A stretch of DNA of 64,000 nt, taken from contig BMWJ01000009.1 in NCBI GenBank assembly GCA_014651175.1, positions 248,001 through 312,000 of the forward strand, read 5' to 3'. Position 1 is the first letter of the stretch; every line of letters starts with the position of its first letter. Origin of the DNA: Streptomyces clavifer. GTDB taxonomy: Bacteria; Actinomycetota; Actinomycetes; Streptomycetales; Streptomycetaceae. The notes under the pieces are model-generated. The model was not told where the DNA came from, did not search any database, and saw only the letters and a list, made by a program, of their open reading frames with translations. The position numbers were made by a program, and so were the translations under genes. This document shows positions 45,558 to 54,393 of the stretch, piece by piece.

Positions 45558-45827
45558 TCAGGCGGCGTCGGAGAGCCGGACGTCCGGTGTGGTGCCGAAG
45601 AGGGAGGGCGCGCCGGCCGGTGTGCCCGTCGACTCCGTACGTGCCTTCAGGAGCTCCCCGCGCGTGCAGTCCCCGCGGCCCAGCAGCGCCTGGATGCGGC
45701 GGACGCAGCCGCCGCAGTCCGTGCCGGCCTTGCAGGCGGAGGCGATCTGGCGCGGTGTGCACGCACCATCGTCCGCATGTTTCTTGACCTGCTGCTCGGT
45801 GATGCCGAAGCAGGAGCAGACGTACAT
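45558..45827 (-). CDS. bfd: Bacterioferritin-associated ferredoxin
   Basis: Bfd donates electrons through bacterioferritin haem to release stored iron. The 89-residue protein has the [2Fe-2S] ligands C4 and C6 (VCSCFGI) and CGGC in KAGTDCGGCVRR, followed by an extra hydrophilic tail of about 30 residues not seen in E. coli Bfd. The ATG at 45827 is chosen because GGAGG lies eight bases upstream; the GTG at 45836 lies inside that site. An iron box 45 bases upstream implies repression when iron is plentiful. Confidence 0.93.
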   Translation of the reverse strand: MYVCSCFGITEQQVKKHADDGACTPRQIASACKAGTDCGGCVRRIQALLGRGDCTRGELLKARTESTGTPAGAPSLFGTTPDVRLSDAA

Positions 45828-45871
45828 GCGGTTCACCTCCCGGCGGGTTCGATCGCTGCGCCGTCCCGACT

Positions 45872-45890
45872 TTCGGTGAGGCTAACCTAA
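45872..45890 (-). promoter_or_regulatory. DmdR/IdeR-type iron box ahead of bfd
   Basis: The 19 bases match the iron-box consensus TTAGGTTAGGCTAACCTAA at 17 of 19 positions (mismatches at positions 3 and 7). In actinomycetes this site binds the iron-dependent repressor DmdR1/IdeR. It lies 45 bases ahead of the bfd ATG, where a promoter is expected. Confidence 0.85.
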
Positions 45891-45927
45891 CCTTACCCGT
45901 CACCAGCGGTGCGGAAAAGCCCCGGGA

Positions 45928-45972
45928 ACGCCTGTGGGGCACGGATCACATCGATCCGTGCCCCACAGGCGT
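45928..45972 (-). terminator. Terminator after the DAHP synthase gene
   Basis: A perfect 20-bp stem (ACGCCTGTGGGGCACGGATC) with an ACATC loop lies 14 bases past the stop of the minus-strand gene at 45987. Confidence 0.85.
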
Positions 45973-45986
45973 CTCTCCGGTGATGC

Positions 45987-47333
45987 CTACTGGTCGCGGT
46001 ACATCTCGGCGACCAGGAACGCCAGGTCGAGGGACTGGCTGCGGTTGAGGCGCGGGTCGCAGGCCGTCTCGTAGCGCTGGTGCAGATCGTCCACGAAGAT
46101 CTCGTGGCCGCCGCCCACGCACTCGGTGACGTCGTCACCGGTGAGCTCGACGTGGATGCCGCCCGGGTGCGTGCCGAGGCCCTTGTGCACCTCGAAGAAG
46201 CCCTTGACCTCGTCCAGGACGTCGTCGAAGCGGCGCGTCTTGTGGCCGGACGCGGCCTCGAAGGTGTTGCCGTGCATCGGGTCGGTCACCCACACCACGG
46301 TGGCTCCGGAGGCCGTGACCTTGTCGACGAGCTCGGGGAGCTTGTCGCGGACCTTGTCGGCGCCCATGCGCACGATGAAGGTCAGCCGGCCCGGCTCGCG
46401 GTCGGGGTCGAGGCGGTCGACGTAGCCGAGCGCCTCGTCGACGGTGGTCGTCGGGCCGAGCTTGATGCCGATGGGGTTGCTGACCTTCGACGCGAACTCG
46501 ATGTGGGCGCCGTCCATCTGCCGGGTGCGCTCACCGATCCAGACCATGTGGCCCGAGGTGTCGTACAGCCGGCCGGTGCGCGAGTCGGTGCGGGTCAGCG
46601 ACGACTCGTAGTCCAGGAGCAGTGCCTCGTGCGAGGCGTAGAACTCGACGGCCTTGAATTCGGCCGGGTCCGTGCCGCACGCCTTCATGAAGTTCAGCGC
46701 GTTGTCGATCTCGCGGGCCAGGGCCTCGTAACGCTGGCCGGACGGCGAGGACTTCACGAAGTCCTGGTTCCAGGCGTGCACCTGGCGCAGGTCGGCGTAA
46801 CCGCCGGTGGTGAAGGCGCGGACCAGGTTCAGCGTGGAGGCGGACGCGTGGTACATCCGCTTCAGCCGGTCGGGGTCGGGGATCCGGGCTTCCTCCGTGA
46901 AGGCGAAGCCGTTCACCGAGTCGCCGCGGTAGGTCGGCAGCGTCACGCCGTCGCGGGTCTCGGTCGACTTGGAGCGCGGCTTGGAGTACTGGCCCGCGAT
47001 CCGGCCGATCTTCACGACGGGCACCGAGGCCGCGTACGTGAGGACGGCGCTCATCTGGAGCAGCGTCTTCAGCTTGGCCCGGATGTGCTCGGCCGACACG
47101 GCGTCGAAGGCCTCGGCGCAGTCACCGCCCTGCAGCAGGAACGCCTCGCCCTTGGCGACGGCTCCCAGGCGGGCACGCAGCTGGTCGCACTCGCCGGCGA
47201 AGACGAGCGGCGGATACGACTCGAGGTCCGCGAGTACATCGCGCAGAGCCTCGGCATCGGGGTACTCGGGCTGCTGCGCCGCGGGAAGGTCTCGCCAGGT
47301 GTTGCCACCGGCGACGGAGGTATTGGCGTTCAC
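45987..47333 (-). CDS. aroH: Class II DAHP synthase (first shikimate pathway enzyme)
   Basis: The enzyme condenses phosphoenolpyruvate and erythrose-4-phosphate to DAHP, the entry to aromatic amino acids. The 448-residue protein is a plant/actinobacterial class II type: FAGECDQLRARL, FLLQGGDCAEAF, VVKIGRIAGQYSKPRS, METAL-site GERTRQMDGAHIEF and DPMHGNT are all family motifs. GTG at 47333 is chosen because GGGGG lies about seven bases ahead; GTG at 47339 (adding Met-Thr) is the other option. It diverges from the trp leader and trpE, linking pathway entry and the tryptophan branch. Confidence 0.95.
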   Translation of the reverse strand: MNANTSVAGGNTWRDLPAAQQPEYPDAEALRDVLADLESYPPLVFAGECDQLRARLGAVAKGEAFLLQGGDCAEAFDAVSAEHIRAKLKTLLQMSAVLTYAASVPVVKIGRIAGQYSKPRSKSTETRDGVTLPTYRGDSVNGFAFTEEARIPDPDRLKRMYHASASTLNLVRAFTTGGYADLRQVHAWNQDFVKSSPSGQRYEALAREIDNALNFMKACGTDPAEFKAVEFYASHEALLLDYESSLTRTDSRTGRLYDTSGHMVWIGERTRQMDGAHIEFASKVSNPIGIKLGPTTTVDEALGYVDRLDPDREPGRLTFIVRMGADKVRDKLPELVDKVTASGATVVWVTDPMHGNTFEAASGHKTRRFDDVLDEVKGFFEVHKGLGTHPGGIHVELTGDDVTECVGGGHEIFVDDLHQRYETACDPRLNRSQSLDLAFLVAEMYRDQ

Positions 47334-47423
47334 GGTCACGCCCCCAACATTACGGGGTCGGTGACCCCGCCCCTCCGCGCGCTCAACCAATGAGACGCAC
47401 GCTCGTTTGTCCGGTGCATCCGC

Positions 47424-47493
47424 TAGGGTTCGGGACATGTTCGCGCAGAAGACCCAGAACTGGTGGTGGACCGCTCATCCGGCGGCCCGCTGA
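47424..47493 (+). CDS. trpL: trp leader peptide (attenuation), probably leaderless
   Basis: The ORF at 47437-47493 encodes MFAQKTQNWWWTAHPAAR, 18 residues with three consecutive Trp codons. It matches the leader-peptide type known ahead of Streptomyces trpE. A TAGGGT -10-like box (47424-47429, included in this span) lies exactly seven bases ahead of the ATG, and there is no ribosome-binding site, so the transcript probably starts at the ATG. Ribosome stalling at the Trp codons when Trp-tRNA is scarce should prevent the downstream terminator from forming. Confidence 0.88.
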
Positions 47494-47516
47494 CTCATCG
47501 CGCGTACAGACTTCGC

Positions 47517-47541
47517 GAAGGCCGCCCGAGGGGCGGCCTTC
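47517..47541 (+). terminator. trp attenuator hairpin
   Basis: GAAGGCCGCCC pairs with GGGCGGCCTTC (11 bp) across a GAG loop, followed by TCTGCGTTT. It lies between the leader peptide and trpE (start 47590). The leader segment CGGCGGCCCGC (47480-47490) overlaps the leader stop and could form a competing pairing with the GGGCGG arm. Confidence 0.82.
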
Positions 47542-47589
47542 TCTGCGTTTCGGAGCCGGGAGCCGTTCCTCCATCAGGAAGGAACACCC

Positions 47590-49533
47590 ATGTCCGACCG
47601 TGCCGAGCACGTCCCCGCCACCGATCTCGTCCAGCGGCTGCTCCGGGACGACTCCCCGCCCTTCGCGCTGCTCCGGAGACGGACACCGGGACGCGACCAC
47701 GACACCGTCGAGGTCCTCATCGGCGAGGTGCGCGAGGTGGACCGGCTCGCCGCGATCCCGGTGGACGAGCGGCCCTCGCTGGCCCTCGTGCCCTTCCGGC
47801 AGATCGCCGAGCGCGGTTTCGACGTGCGCGACGACGGCACCCCGCTGGCCGTGCTGGTCGCCGACGAGATCCACGAACTGCCGCTGGCCGACGTCCTCGC
47901 GCAGCTGCCCGCCCACGAGGTCCGGGTCGAGGACGGTGCCTTCGACGTGCCGGACGAGGAGTACACGGACATCGTCCGGCGGGTGGTCGAGGACGAGATC
48001 GGGCAGGGCGAGGGCGCCAACTTCGTGATCCGGCGGACCTTCGGCGGGGAGATCCCCGGGTTCGGCAGGGCCGACGCACTGGCGCTGTTCCGTCGGCTGC
48101 TGGCCGGTGAGCGGGGCGCGTACTGGACGTTCGTCGTGCACACGGGCGACGGACGGGGCGGGCCCTCCTCACCCGGGCGGGCGACGACCGGGCGGACGCT
48201 GGTCGGGGCGAGCCCCGAGGTGCACGTGCGGATGTCCGGCGGGACGGTCGTGATGAATCCGATCAGCGGGACGTACCGCTACCCGGCCGGGGGGCCGACC
48301 GCCGAGAGCCTGCTGGCCTTCCTCGGCGACCGCAAGGAGACCGAGGAGCTCTCCATGGTGGTCGACGAGGAACTCAAGATGATGTGCACCGTCGGCGACA
48401 TGGGCGGTGTGGTCGTCGGCCCCCGGCTCAAGGAGATGGCCCACCTCGCCCACACCGAGTACGAGCTGCGCGGGCGTTCCTCGCTGGACGTGCGCGAGGT
48501 GCTGAAGGAGACCATGTTCGCGGCGACGGTCACCGGCTCCCCCGTGCAGAACGCCTGCCGGGTGATCGAGCGGTACGAGCCCGGGGGCCGCGGCTACTAC
48601 GCGGGAGCCCTGGCCCTGCTGCGCCGGGAGCCGGGTGGGACGCAGACGCTGGACTCGCCGATCCTGATCCGCACGGCCGACATCTCGGCCACCGGCCGGC
48701 TGCGGGTCCCGGTCGGGGCGACCCTGGTGCGCCACTCCGACCCGGCGGGCGAGGTCGCCGAGACCCATGCGAAGGCGGCCGGTGTGCTGGCGGCGCTGGG
48801 TGTCCGGCCGGGCAGGCCCGAGGCGGAGGCGGGCCGTCCGCAGCTGGCCTCCGATCCGCGGGTGCAGGCGGCCCTGGACGACCGGCGCGGCGGCCTCGCC
48901 CCGTTCTGGCTGCGGATGCAGGAGCGGACGCGGGAGCTGTCCGGCCATGCCCTGGTGGTGGACGGTGAGGACACCTTCACCGCGATGCTGGCGCATCTGC
49001 TGCGTTCCTCGGGCCTCACGGTCTCGGTGCGCAGGTACGACGAGCCCGGGCTGCGCGACACCGTACGGGCGCACGTGGGCCCGGTCGTCCTGGGCCCGGG
49101 GCCCGGCGATCCGGGGGACGCGTCGGATCCGAAGATGCGGCTGCTGCGCGGGCTGACCGCCGAGCTGGTGCGGGACCACCGGCACGGCCTGCTGGGCGTC
49201 TGCCTGGGCCATGAGCTGATCGCGGCGGAGCTGGGCCTGGAGATCGTCCGCAAGGACGTGCCGTACCAGGGGGCACAGACCCGGATCGAGCTGTTCGGCC
49301 GCCCGGAGACCGTGGGCTTCTACAACAGCTTCACCGCGCGGTGCGACGGGGCGGCGGCGGCCGAGCTGGCGGCCCACGGCATCGAGGTGAGCCGGGAGGC
49401 GGCCTCCGGCGAGCTGCACGCCCTGCGGGGGCCGGGGTTCGCGTCGGTGCAGTTCCACCCGGAGTCGGTGCTGACGCTGAGGGGCGCCACGATCGTCACC
49501 GAGCTGCTGGCGGCGCTGCCGGTGCCCGGCTGA
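47590..49533 (+). CDS. trpE: Fused anthranilate synthase (TrpE-TrpG)
   Basis: The 647-residue single chain carries both subunits. Residues about 1-420 form the chorismate-binding TrpE part (VVMNPISGTYRYPAGGP, ELSMVVDEELKMMCTVGD, VTGSPVQNACRVIERYEP). Residues about 445-647 form the glutamine amidotransferase, with catalytic Cys in GVCLGHELIAAE and His/Glu in FHPESVLT. It makes anthranilate from chorismate and glutamine. Fused enzymes of this build are known from Streptomyces trpE(G) and PhzE-type proteins; the leader-peptide control points to tryptophan synthesis. GGAAGGA precedes the ATG. Confidence 0.94.
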   Translation: MSDRAEHVPATDLVQRLLRDDSPPFALLRRRTPGRDHDTVEVLIGEVREVDRLAAIPVDERPSLALVPFRQIAERGFDVRDDGTPLAVLVADEIHELPLADVLAQLPAHEVRVEDGAFDVPDEEYTDIVRRVVEDEIGQGEGANFVIRRTFGGEIPGFGRADALALFRRLLAGERGAYWTFVVHTGDGRGGPSSPGRATTGRTLVGASPEVHVRMSGGTVVMNPISGTYRYPAGGPTAESLLAFLGDRKETEELSMVVDEELKMMCTVGDMGGVVVGPRLKEMAHLAHTEYELRGRSSLDVREVLKETMFAATVTGSPVQNACRVIERYEPGGRGYYAGALALLRREPGGTQTLDSPILIRTADISATGRLRVPVGATLVRHSDPAGEVAETHAKAAGVLAALGVRPGRPEAEAGRPQLASDPRVQAALDDRRGGLAPFWLRMQERTRELSGHALVVDGEDTFTAMLAHLLRSSGLTVSVRRYDEPGLRDTVRAHVGPVVLGPGPGDPGDASDPKMRLLRGLTAELVRDHRHGLLGVCLGHELIAAELGLEIVRKDVPYQGAQTRIELFGRPETVGFYNSFTARCDGAAAAELAAHGIEVSREAASGELHALRGPGFASVQFHPESVLTLRGATIVTELLAALPVPG

Positions 49534-49566
49534 GGAACGGCTCCGCGGGGCCCCGGGACCGGGGTC

Positions 49567-50574
49567 CTACGGAGCGGCCACAGGCGCCGGGACCAGGACG
49601 TTCTCGCTGCGGCGGCCCGCGAGGTAGTCGGCGACGTTCCGCACCGTCGCGTCGATGATCTGGCCCACGGCGTCCCTCGTGTAGTACGCCTGGTGCGAGG
49701 TCACGATGACGTTGGGGAAGGTGACGAGCCTCGCGAGGGTGTCGTCGTCGATGCCCTCCATGGACTTGTCGACGTAGAAGAGTCCCGCCTCCGCCTCGTA
49801 CACGTCGAGTCCGACCCCGGTGAATCGGCCGGCCCGCAGCGCGGCGACGAGCGCGGTGGAGTCGACGAGGCCGCCGCGGCTGGAGTTGACCAGGATCGCG
49901 TCGTCCTTCATCGCGGACAGGGCGTCCTCGCCGATGATGTGGTGGGTCGCGGGCAGCAGCGGGACGTGGAGGCTGATCAGATCGGCCTCGGTGAAGAGCC
50001 GCTCCTTCTCGACGTACGTCATGCCGAGTGCGGTGCAGGCGGGGTTCTCGGCGATGTCCCAGCCCAGCAGGTTCATCCCGAAGCCGTGGGCGATCCGGGC
50101 GAACGCCTCGCCGATCTTGCCGGTGCCGACCACACCGGCGGTGCGGCCGTGCATGTCCCGCCCGAGCAGCCCGTCGAGCCGGAAGTCGAAGTCCCTGGTG
50201 CGGCTCACCGCGCGGACGATGCGGCGGTTGACGGCCATGGCCAGGGTCCAGGCGAATTCGGCGACCGAGTGGGGCGAGTAGTACGAGACCCGTGCGACCT
50301 GCAGCGCGAGCCGTTCGGCCACGTCGAGGTCGATGTTGTTGAAGCCGGTGGAGCGCTGGGCGATCATCTGCGTGCCGCCGGCCGCGAGGGTCTGCAGGAC
50401 CGAGCCGCCGAGGTCGGCGTTGACGCTGGTGGAGATGACCTCGTAGCCGGCCGCGATCGGGGCGGTGTCCTCGGTGAGGAAGACGTCCAGGCAGCGCACG
50501 TCGTGCTGCCCGGCGAAGGCCTTCTCGATCAACGGCTTCTCGTCCGACTGCACACCGAATGCCAGGATTTCCAC
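49567..50574 (-). CDS. D-2-hydroxyacid dehydrogenase (D-lactate dehydrogenase-like)
   Basis: This 335-residue NAD-dependent enzyme has the nucleotide fold AGVVGTGKIGEAFARIAHGFGM near residue 145, the catalytic Arg region DDAILVNSSRGGLVD and catalytic His in VIVTSHQAYYT. The sequence pattern (FNNIDLDVAERL, GLGLDVYEAEAGLF-like region) is closest to D-lactate dehydrogenase/LdhA. The GTG at 50574 has CGGGAG upstream. It converges on trpE with 33 bases between stops and appears monocistronic. Confidence 0.9.
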   Translation of the reverse strand: MEILAFGVQSDEKPLIEKAFAGQHDVRCLDVFLTEDTAPIAAGYEVISTSVNADLGGSVLQTLAAGGTQMIAQRSTGFNNIDLDVAERLALQVARVSYYSPHSVAEFAWTLAMAVNRRIVRAVSRTRDFDFRLDGLLGRDMHGRTAGVVGTGKIGEAFARIAHGFGMNLLGWDIAENPACTALGMTYVEKERLFTEADLISLHVPLLPATHHIIGEDALSAMKDDAILVNSSRGGLVDSTALVAALRAGRFTGVGLDVYEAEAGLFYVDKSMEGIDDDTLARLVTFPNVIVTSHQAYYTRDAVGQIIDATVRNVADYLAGRRSENVLVPAPVAAP

Positions 50575-50713
50575 GACGTCTCCCGGGATGGAGGTACGGG
50601 CTCTGGCGAATATACGGCCCGTACCCCCGGAGCGCCGCTCGGCCGGGGAAACCCCGGCCCGCGTGTACCGGGCCGGGCCGGCGCTCCTCCCGTTGTCCGC
50701 CCCCGCCGCCCCG

Positions 50714-51406
50714 TCAGTCGTCGTCGAGGCCGGCCTGGATCGCGTACCGCACGAGCTCCACCCGGTTGTGCAGCTGGAGCTTGCCCAGGGTGTTCTGGAC
50801 GTGGTTCTGCACGGTGCGGTGCGAGATGACGAGGCGCTCGGCGATCTGCTTGTACGAGAGCCCCTTGGCGACCAGCCGCAGCACCTCGGTCTCGCGCTCG
50901 GTGAGCTGCGGGGCCTTCGGCTCGTTCGAGGCGGCCGGGGCCGGGTCGGAGGCGAGCCTGCGGTATTCGCCGAGGACCAGTCCGGCGAGGCCGGGGGTGA
51001 AGACCGGGTCGCCGGCCGCGGTGGCCCGCACCGCGTCGGTCAGCTCCTGGGTGCTGGCCGATTTGAGCAGGTAGCCGGTGGCGCCGGACTTCACGGCCTC
51101 CAGCACGTCGGCGTGCTCGCCGCTGGCCGAGAGGACCAGGACGCGCAGCCCGGGGTGGGAGCCGACGAGCTCCTTGCAGACCTGGACACCGGGCATGCCC
51201 GGCAGGTTGAGGTCGAGCACGAGGACGTCGGGGCCGGCGGCCCCGGCCCGGCGGACGGCCTGCGGGCCGTCCCCGGCCGTCGCCACGACGTCGAAGCCGG
51301 ACTCGGCCAGGTCGCGGGCCACGGCGTCGCGCCACATCGGGTGGTCGTCGACGACCATCACCTTGATGGGCCGCGCCTCGGACGCCTGTGTGTTCGGTGT
51401 GCTCAT
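50714..51406 (-). CDS. macR: MacR, NarL-type response regulator
   Basis: The 230-residue regulator has a receiver domain (residues about 14-130) with the acidic pair VDDHPMW and phospho-acceptor Asp in [13 protein letters not shown], and the switch Lys in GYLLKSAS. A LuxR-type helix-turn-helix follows (about 165-228: [25 protein letters not shown]). Position and partner match MacRS of S. coelicolor, which controls morphogenetic membrane-protein genes. Its ATG overlaps the macS stop as ATGA. Confidence 0.92.
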   Translation of the reverse strand: MSTPNTQASEARPIKVMVVDDHPMWRDAVARDLAESGFDVVATAGDGPQAVRRAGAAGPDVLVLDLNLPGMPGVQVCKELVGSHPGLRVLVLSASGEHADVLEAVKSGATGYLLKSASTQELTDAVRATAAGDPVFTPGLAGLVLGEYRRLASDPAPAASNEPKAPQLTERETEVLRLVAKGLSYKQIAERLVISHRTVQNHVQNTLGKLQLHNRVELVRYAIQAGLDDD

Positions 51407-52632
51407 CGGACCGATCCTGCCTTCCCCCGGGAAACCTTCGGAACCTTCAGTTCGACCTCGGTGCCCTGCCCCGGTACCGAGATCAGTTCTGCTGTGCCGC
51501 CGAGATCGCGCAGCCGCCCGCGGATCGACAGGGCCACGCCGAGGCGCCCCTCGCCCTCCGCCTGGTCGAGCCGGCCCTCCGGGATGCCGGGCCCGTCGTC
51601 CCGGACCGTGACGATCACCTCGTGCGGCTCGTCCTCGACCAGGATCCAGGCCTGCGCGTCCGGTCCGGCGTGGACCCGCACATTGTCCAGGGCGGCGCTC
51701 ACCGCGGCGGCGAGCTCACGCGCGGCCCCGGGGGCGAGCAGCACCGGGGCGCCCGGCTCGGCGAAGCTGACCCGGGAACCCGCGTGCGGGGCGAGGAGGG
51801 TGCGCAGGTCGCGGTCGGAGGGCCCGGCGCCCTCGTCGTCGGGGTCGACGTCCACGGTGCGGACCACGGCGCCCTCGGCGCTGTCCTCGGAGACCCGGGT
51901 GGTGGGCACCAGGCCGCTGGAGACCAGGGTGCGCAGGGCGACCTCCTGCTCCCCCGCCATCCGGCCCAGCTCGGCGGCCTCGCCGCCGAGCGCGTTGCCG
52001 CGGCGCTGCACCATGGCGAGGACCTGCAGGACGCTGTCGTGGATGTCGCGGGCGAGCCGCTCCCGCTCGCGGGTGGCCGCCTCGATCTCCAGGGCGCGGG
52101 CGAGGGTGCGCTCACTGGCGCGGGCGACCTCGACGACGTACCCGATGGCGATGGAGGCGACCCAGACCAGCAGGACGTTGTGGAAGGTGTCCCGGCTGGG
52201 CTCGCCGCGCTCGATGATGTTGGCGGCGGCGACGAGGGTGGAGGCGACGGCGGCCCAGCGCCAGCCGCCCTTGAGCGCGAACGCGAGGACCGCGCCGGCG
52301 GTCCAGATCGACGGGAGGGTCGTGCCGTCGGTGTGCCGGGCGCTGAAGTCGGCCAGGGGTGTCAGCAGGATCCCGGTCAGGGCTATGGCCAGGTCGGCGC
52401 CGAGGAACCGCTTGGTGCAGTTCGCCGCGTTGGCCACCCGGGGGAGCGTGGCCAGCGTCCACAGGGCGAGGAACGCGAGGAACGCGAGGGCCACCCCGGG
52501 CCGGTCGTACGGCTTCCCGCGGAAGCCCGCGAGCAGCACCGCGTAGATCAGGGCCAGTACGCGGTACGCCGTCAGCGCCCGCCACAGCGGCTGCTCGACC
52601 GACATCCGTACGACCCGCTCACGCCTGGCCAT
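51403..52632 (-). CDS. macS: MacS, membrane sensor histidine kinase
   Basis: The 409-residue kinase has about five N-terminal membrane helices (residues 18-175). The HisKA_3-type motif [20 protein letters not shown] carries the phospho-accepting His, and a HATPase domain follows ([10 protein letters not shown] as N box, DDGPGIPEG as G1 box). No large sensor domain is visible, so the signal is probably membrane-borne. The ATG at 52632 has GGGGGAGGG upstream; an ATG nine codons later is possible. Translationally coupled to macR. Confidence 0.92.
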   Translation of the reverse strand: MARRERVVRMSVEQPLWRALTAYRVLALIYAVLLAGFRGKPYDRPGVALAFLAFLALWTLATLPRVANAANCTKRFLGADLAIALTGILLTPLADFSARHTDGTTLPSIWTAGAVLAFALKGGWRWAAVASTLVAAANIIERGEPSRDTFHNVLLVWVASIAIGYVVEVARASERTLARALEIEAATRERERLARDIHDSVLQVLAMVQRRGNALGGEAAELGRMAGEQEVALRTLVSSGLVPTTRVSEDSAEGAVVRTVDVDPDDEGAGPSDRDLRTLLAPHAGSRVSFAEPGAPVLLAPGAARELAAAVSAALDNVRVHAGPDAQAWILVEDEPHEVIVTVRDDGPGIPEGRLDQAEGEGRLGVALSIRGRLRDLGGTAELISVPGQGTEVELKVPKVSRGKAGSVR

Positions 52633-52677
52633 GGTCCCTCCCCCGTTTCCCCTCCGCCCGGACGGCCGACGACGCCG

Positions 52678-53397
52678 TTACGCGCCGGACCGTTCCGCGC
52701 CCTTCTTCTTCGCCTCGTCCGCGAGCTGCTTCTTGGCCGCGGTCGCGTAGATGTCCACGTATTCCTGGCCCGAGAGCTTCATGATCTCGTACATGACCTC
52801 GTCGGTCACCGAGCGCAGGATGAAGCGGTCGCCGTCCATGCCCTGGTAGCGGCTGAAGTCGAGCGGCTTGCCGATCCTGATGCCGGGCCGCATCAGCCGG
52901 GGCATCACCTGCCCGGGCGGCTGGATCTTCTCCGTGTCGATCATGGCTACGGGGATGACCGGTGCCCCGGTGGCGAGCGCCACCCGGGCGAGGCCGCCGG
53001 GCTTGCCCCGGTAGAGGCGCCCGTCGGGCGACCGGGTGCCCTCCGGGTAGATCCCGAAGAGCCCGCCGCTCTCGATGACCTGGATGCCTGCCCGTATGGC
53101 CGCCTCGCCGGCTCCGCGGCCGCCGGAGCGGTCCACCGGCAGCTGGCCGACGCCCCTGAAGAAGGCGGCGGTGAGCCTGCCCTTCACTCCGGGGGAGGTG
53201 AAGTACTCGGCCTTGGCGATGAAGGTCACCTTGCGGTCGAGGACGGCCGGCAGGAAGAAGGAGTCGGAGAAGGACAGATGGTTGCTCGCGAGGATCGCCG
53301 GCCCCTGTTCGGGGATGTTCTCCAGGCCCTCCACCCACGGCCGGAAGGCGACTTTCAGAGACCCGCCGATGGAGAACTTCATTGCGCCGTAGATCAC
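52678..53397 (-). CDS. 1-acyl-glycerol-3-phosphate acyltransferase (PlsC family)
   Basis: The 239-residue membrane-associated enzyme acylates lysophosphatidic acid in phospholipid synthesis. The catalytic Hx4D motif is in SNHLSFSDSFFLP, followed by the substrate motif YPEGTRSPDGRLYRGKPG and a third block PVIPVAMIDTEKI. The GTG at 53397 is chosen because AGGAGG lies seven bases upstream; ATG at 53382 is an alternative. It lies 45 bases upstream of macS on the same strand. Confidence 0.92.
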   Translation of the reverse strand: MIYGAMKFSIGGSLKVAFRPWVEGLENIPEQGPAILASNHLSFSDSFFLPAVLDRKVTFIAKAEYFTSPGVKGRLTAAFFRGVGQLPVDRSGGRGAGEAAIRAGIQVIESGGLFGIYPEGTRSPDGRLYRGKPGGLARVALATGAPVIPVAMIDTEKIQPPGQVMPRLMRPGIRIGKPLDFSRYQGMDGDRFILRSVTDEVMYEIMKLSGQEYVDIYATAAKKQLADEAKKKGAERSGA

Positions 53398-53613
53398 TCG
53401 GGTGCCTCCTGTGTGCTGTCGTTCAGACCTTAACCTGTGGTGCCTGCGGCCTTTTCCGCCCGGCCCCGGGCACGGTCCGCCGCGGGTGGCCTCCGGACGG
53501 CGGCCGCTCGGGCCGATACGGCCCTGGTCGGTGTCGGTCCGGTCGCGTACGGTGAAGTAATCCTTTTGCACTCCCCCCGCACGCCCCGTCCCGCTCATGA
53601 ACAGGAGACCCCG

Positions 53614-54393
53614 GTGCCGGTCCTCCCTGGAGCCGAGCCGTTCCGCCACGAGGGCGGAGAGGTCGGCGTCCTCCTCTGTCACGGTTTCACCGGTTCACCG
53701 CAGTCGATGCGTCCCTGGGCCGATTATCTGGCGGAGCGCGGGCTGACCGTGTCCCTCCCGCTGCTGCCGGGACACGGCACGCGCTGGGAGGACATGGCGG
53801 TCACGGGCTGGCAGGACTGGTACGCCGAGGTGGACCGGGAGCTGCGGGCGCTGCGCGACCGGTGCGCGCAGGTCTTCGTCTTCGGCCTCTCCATGGGAGG
53901 CGCCCTGTCGCTGCGCCTCGCCGCGAAGCACGGGGACGCGGTGACGGGGCTGGTGCTGGTGAATCCGGCGAACAAGGTGCACGGCCTGTCGGCGTACGCC
54001 CTCCCGGTGGCCCGGCACGTGGTGCGGACGACGAAGGGGCTGACCAGCGACATCGCGCTGGAGGGCTCCGAGGAGGTCGGCTACGACCGGGTGCCGCTGC
54101 ACGCCGCGCACTCGGTCCGGAAGTTCTTCCGGCTGGTCGACACCGAGCTGCCCCAGGTCACCCAGCCGATCGTGCTGCTGCACAGCCCGCAGGACCATGT
54201 CGTGCCGCCGGCCGACTCCGCGCGGATCCTCAGCCGGGTGTCGTCGACGGAAGTCGAGGAGATCCTGCTGGAACAGAGCTACCACGTGGCGACGTTGGAC
54301 CACGATGCGGAGCGGATCTTCGATGAGAGTTACCGGTTCATCGGCCGCCTCGCACCCAGCGTCGGCAAGAAGGGGAGCACGTCCGGTGGCTGA
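53614..54393 (+). CDS. Alpha/beta hydrolase, carboxylesterase type
   Basis: The 259-residue protein has a clear catalytic triad: Ser in GLSMGG, Asp in HSPQDHVV, His in QSYHVATLDHD, with the oxyanion motif LLCHGFTGSP. It resembles small carboxylesterases/monoacylglycerol lipases (Est30 type). The substrate is not deducible; proximity to the acyltransferase hints at lipid turnover. The GTG at 53614 has ACAGGAG upstream. The next gene starts within its 3' end. Confidence 0.9.
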   Translation: MPVLPGAEPFRHEGGEVGVLLCHGFTGSPQSMRPWADYLAERGLTVSLPLLPGHGTRWEDMAVTGWQDWYAEVDRELRALRDRCAQVFVFGLSMGGALSLRLAAKHGDAVTGLVLVNPANKVHGLSAYALPVARHVVRTTKGLTSDIALEGSEEVGYDRVPLHAAHSVRKFFRLVDTELPQVTQPIVLLHSPQDHVVPPADSARILSRVSSTEVEEILLEQSYHVATLDHDAERIFDESYRFIGRLAPSVGKKGSTSGG

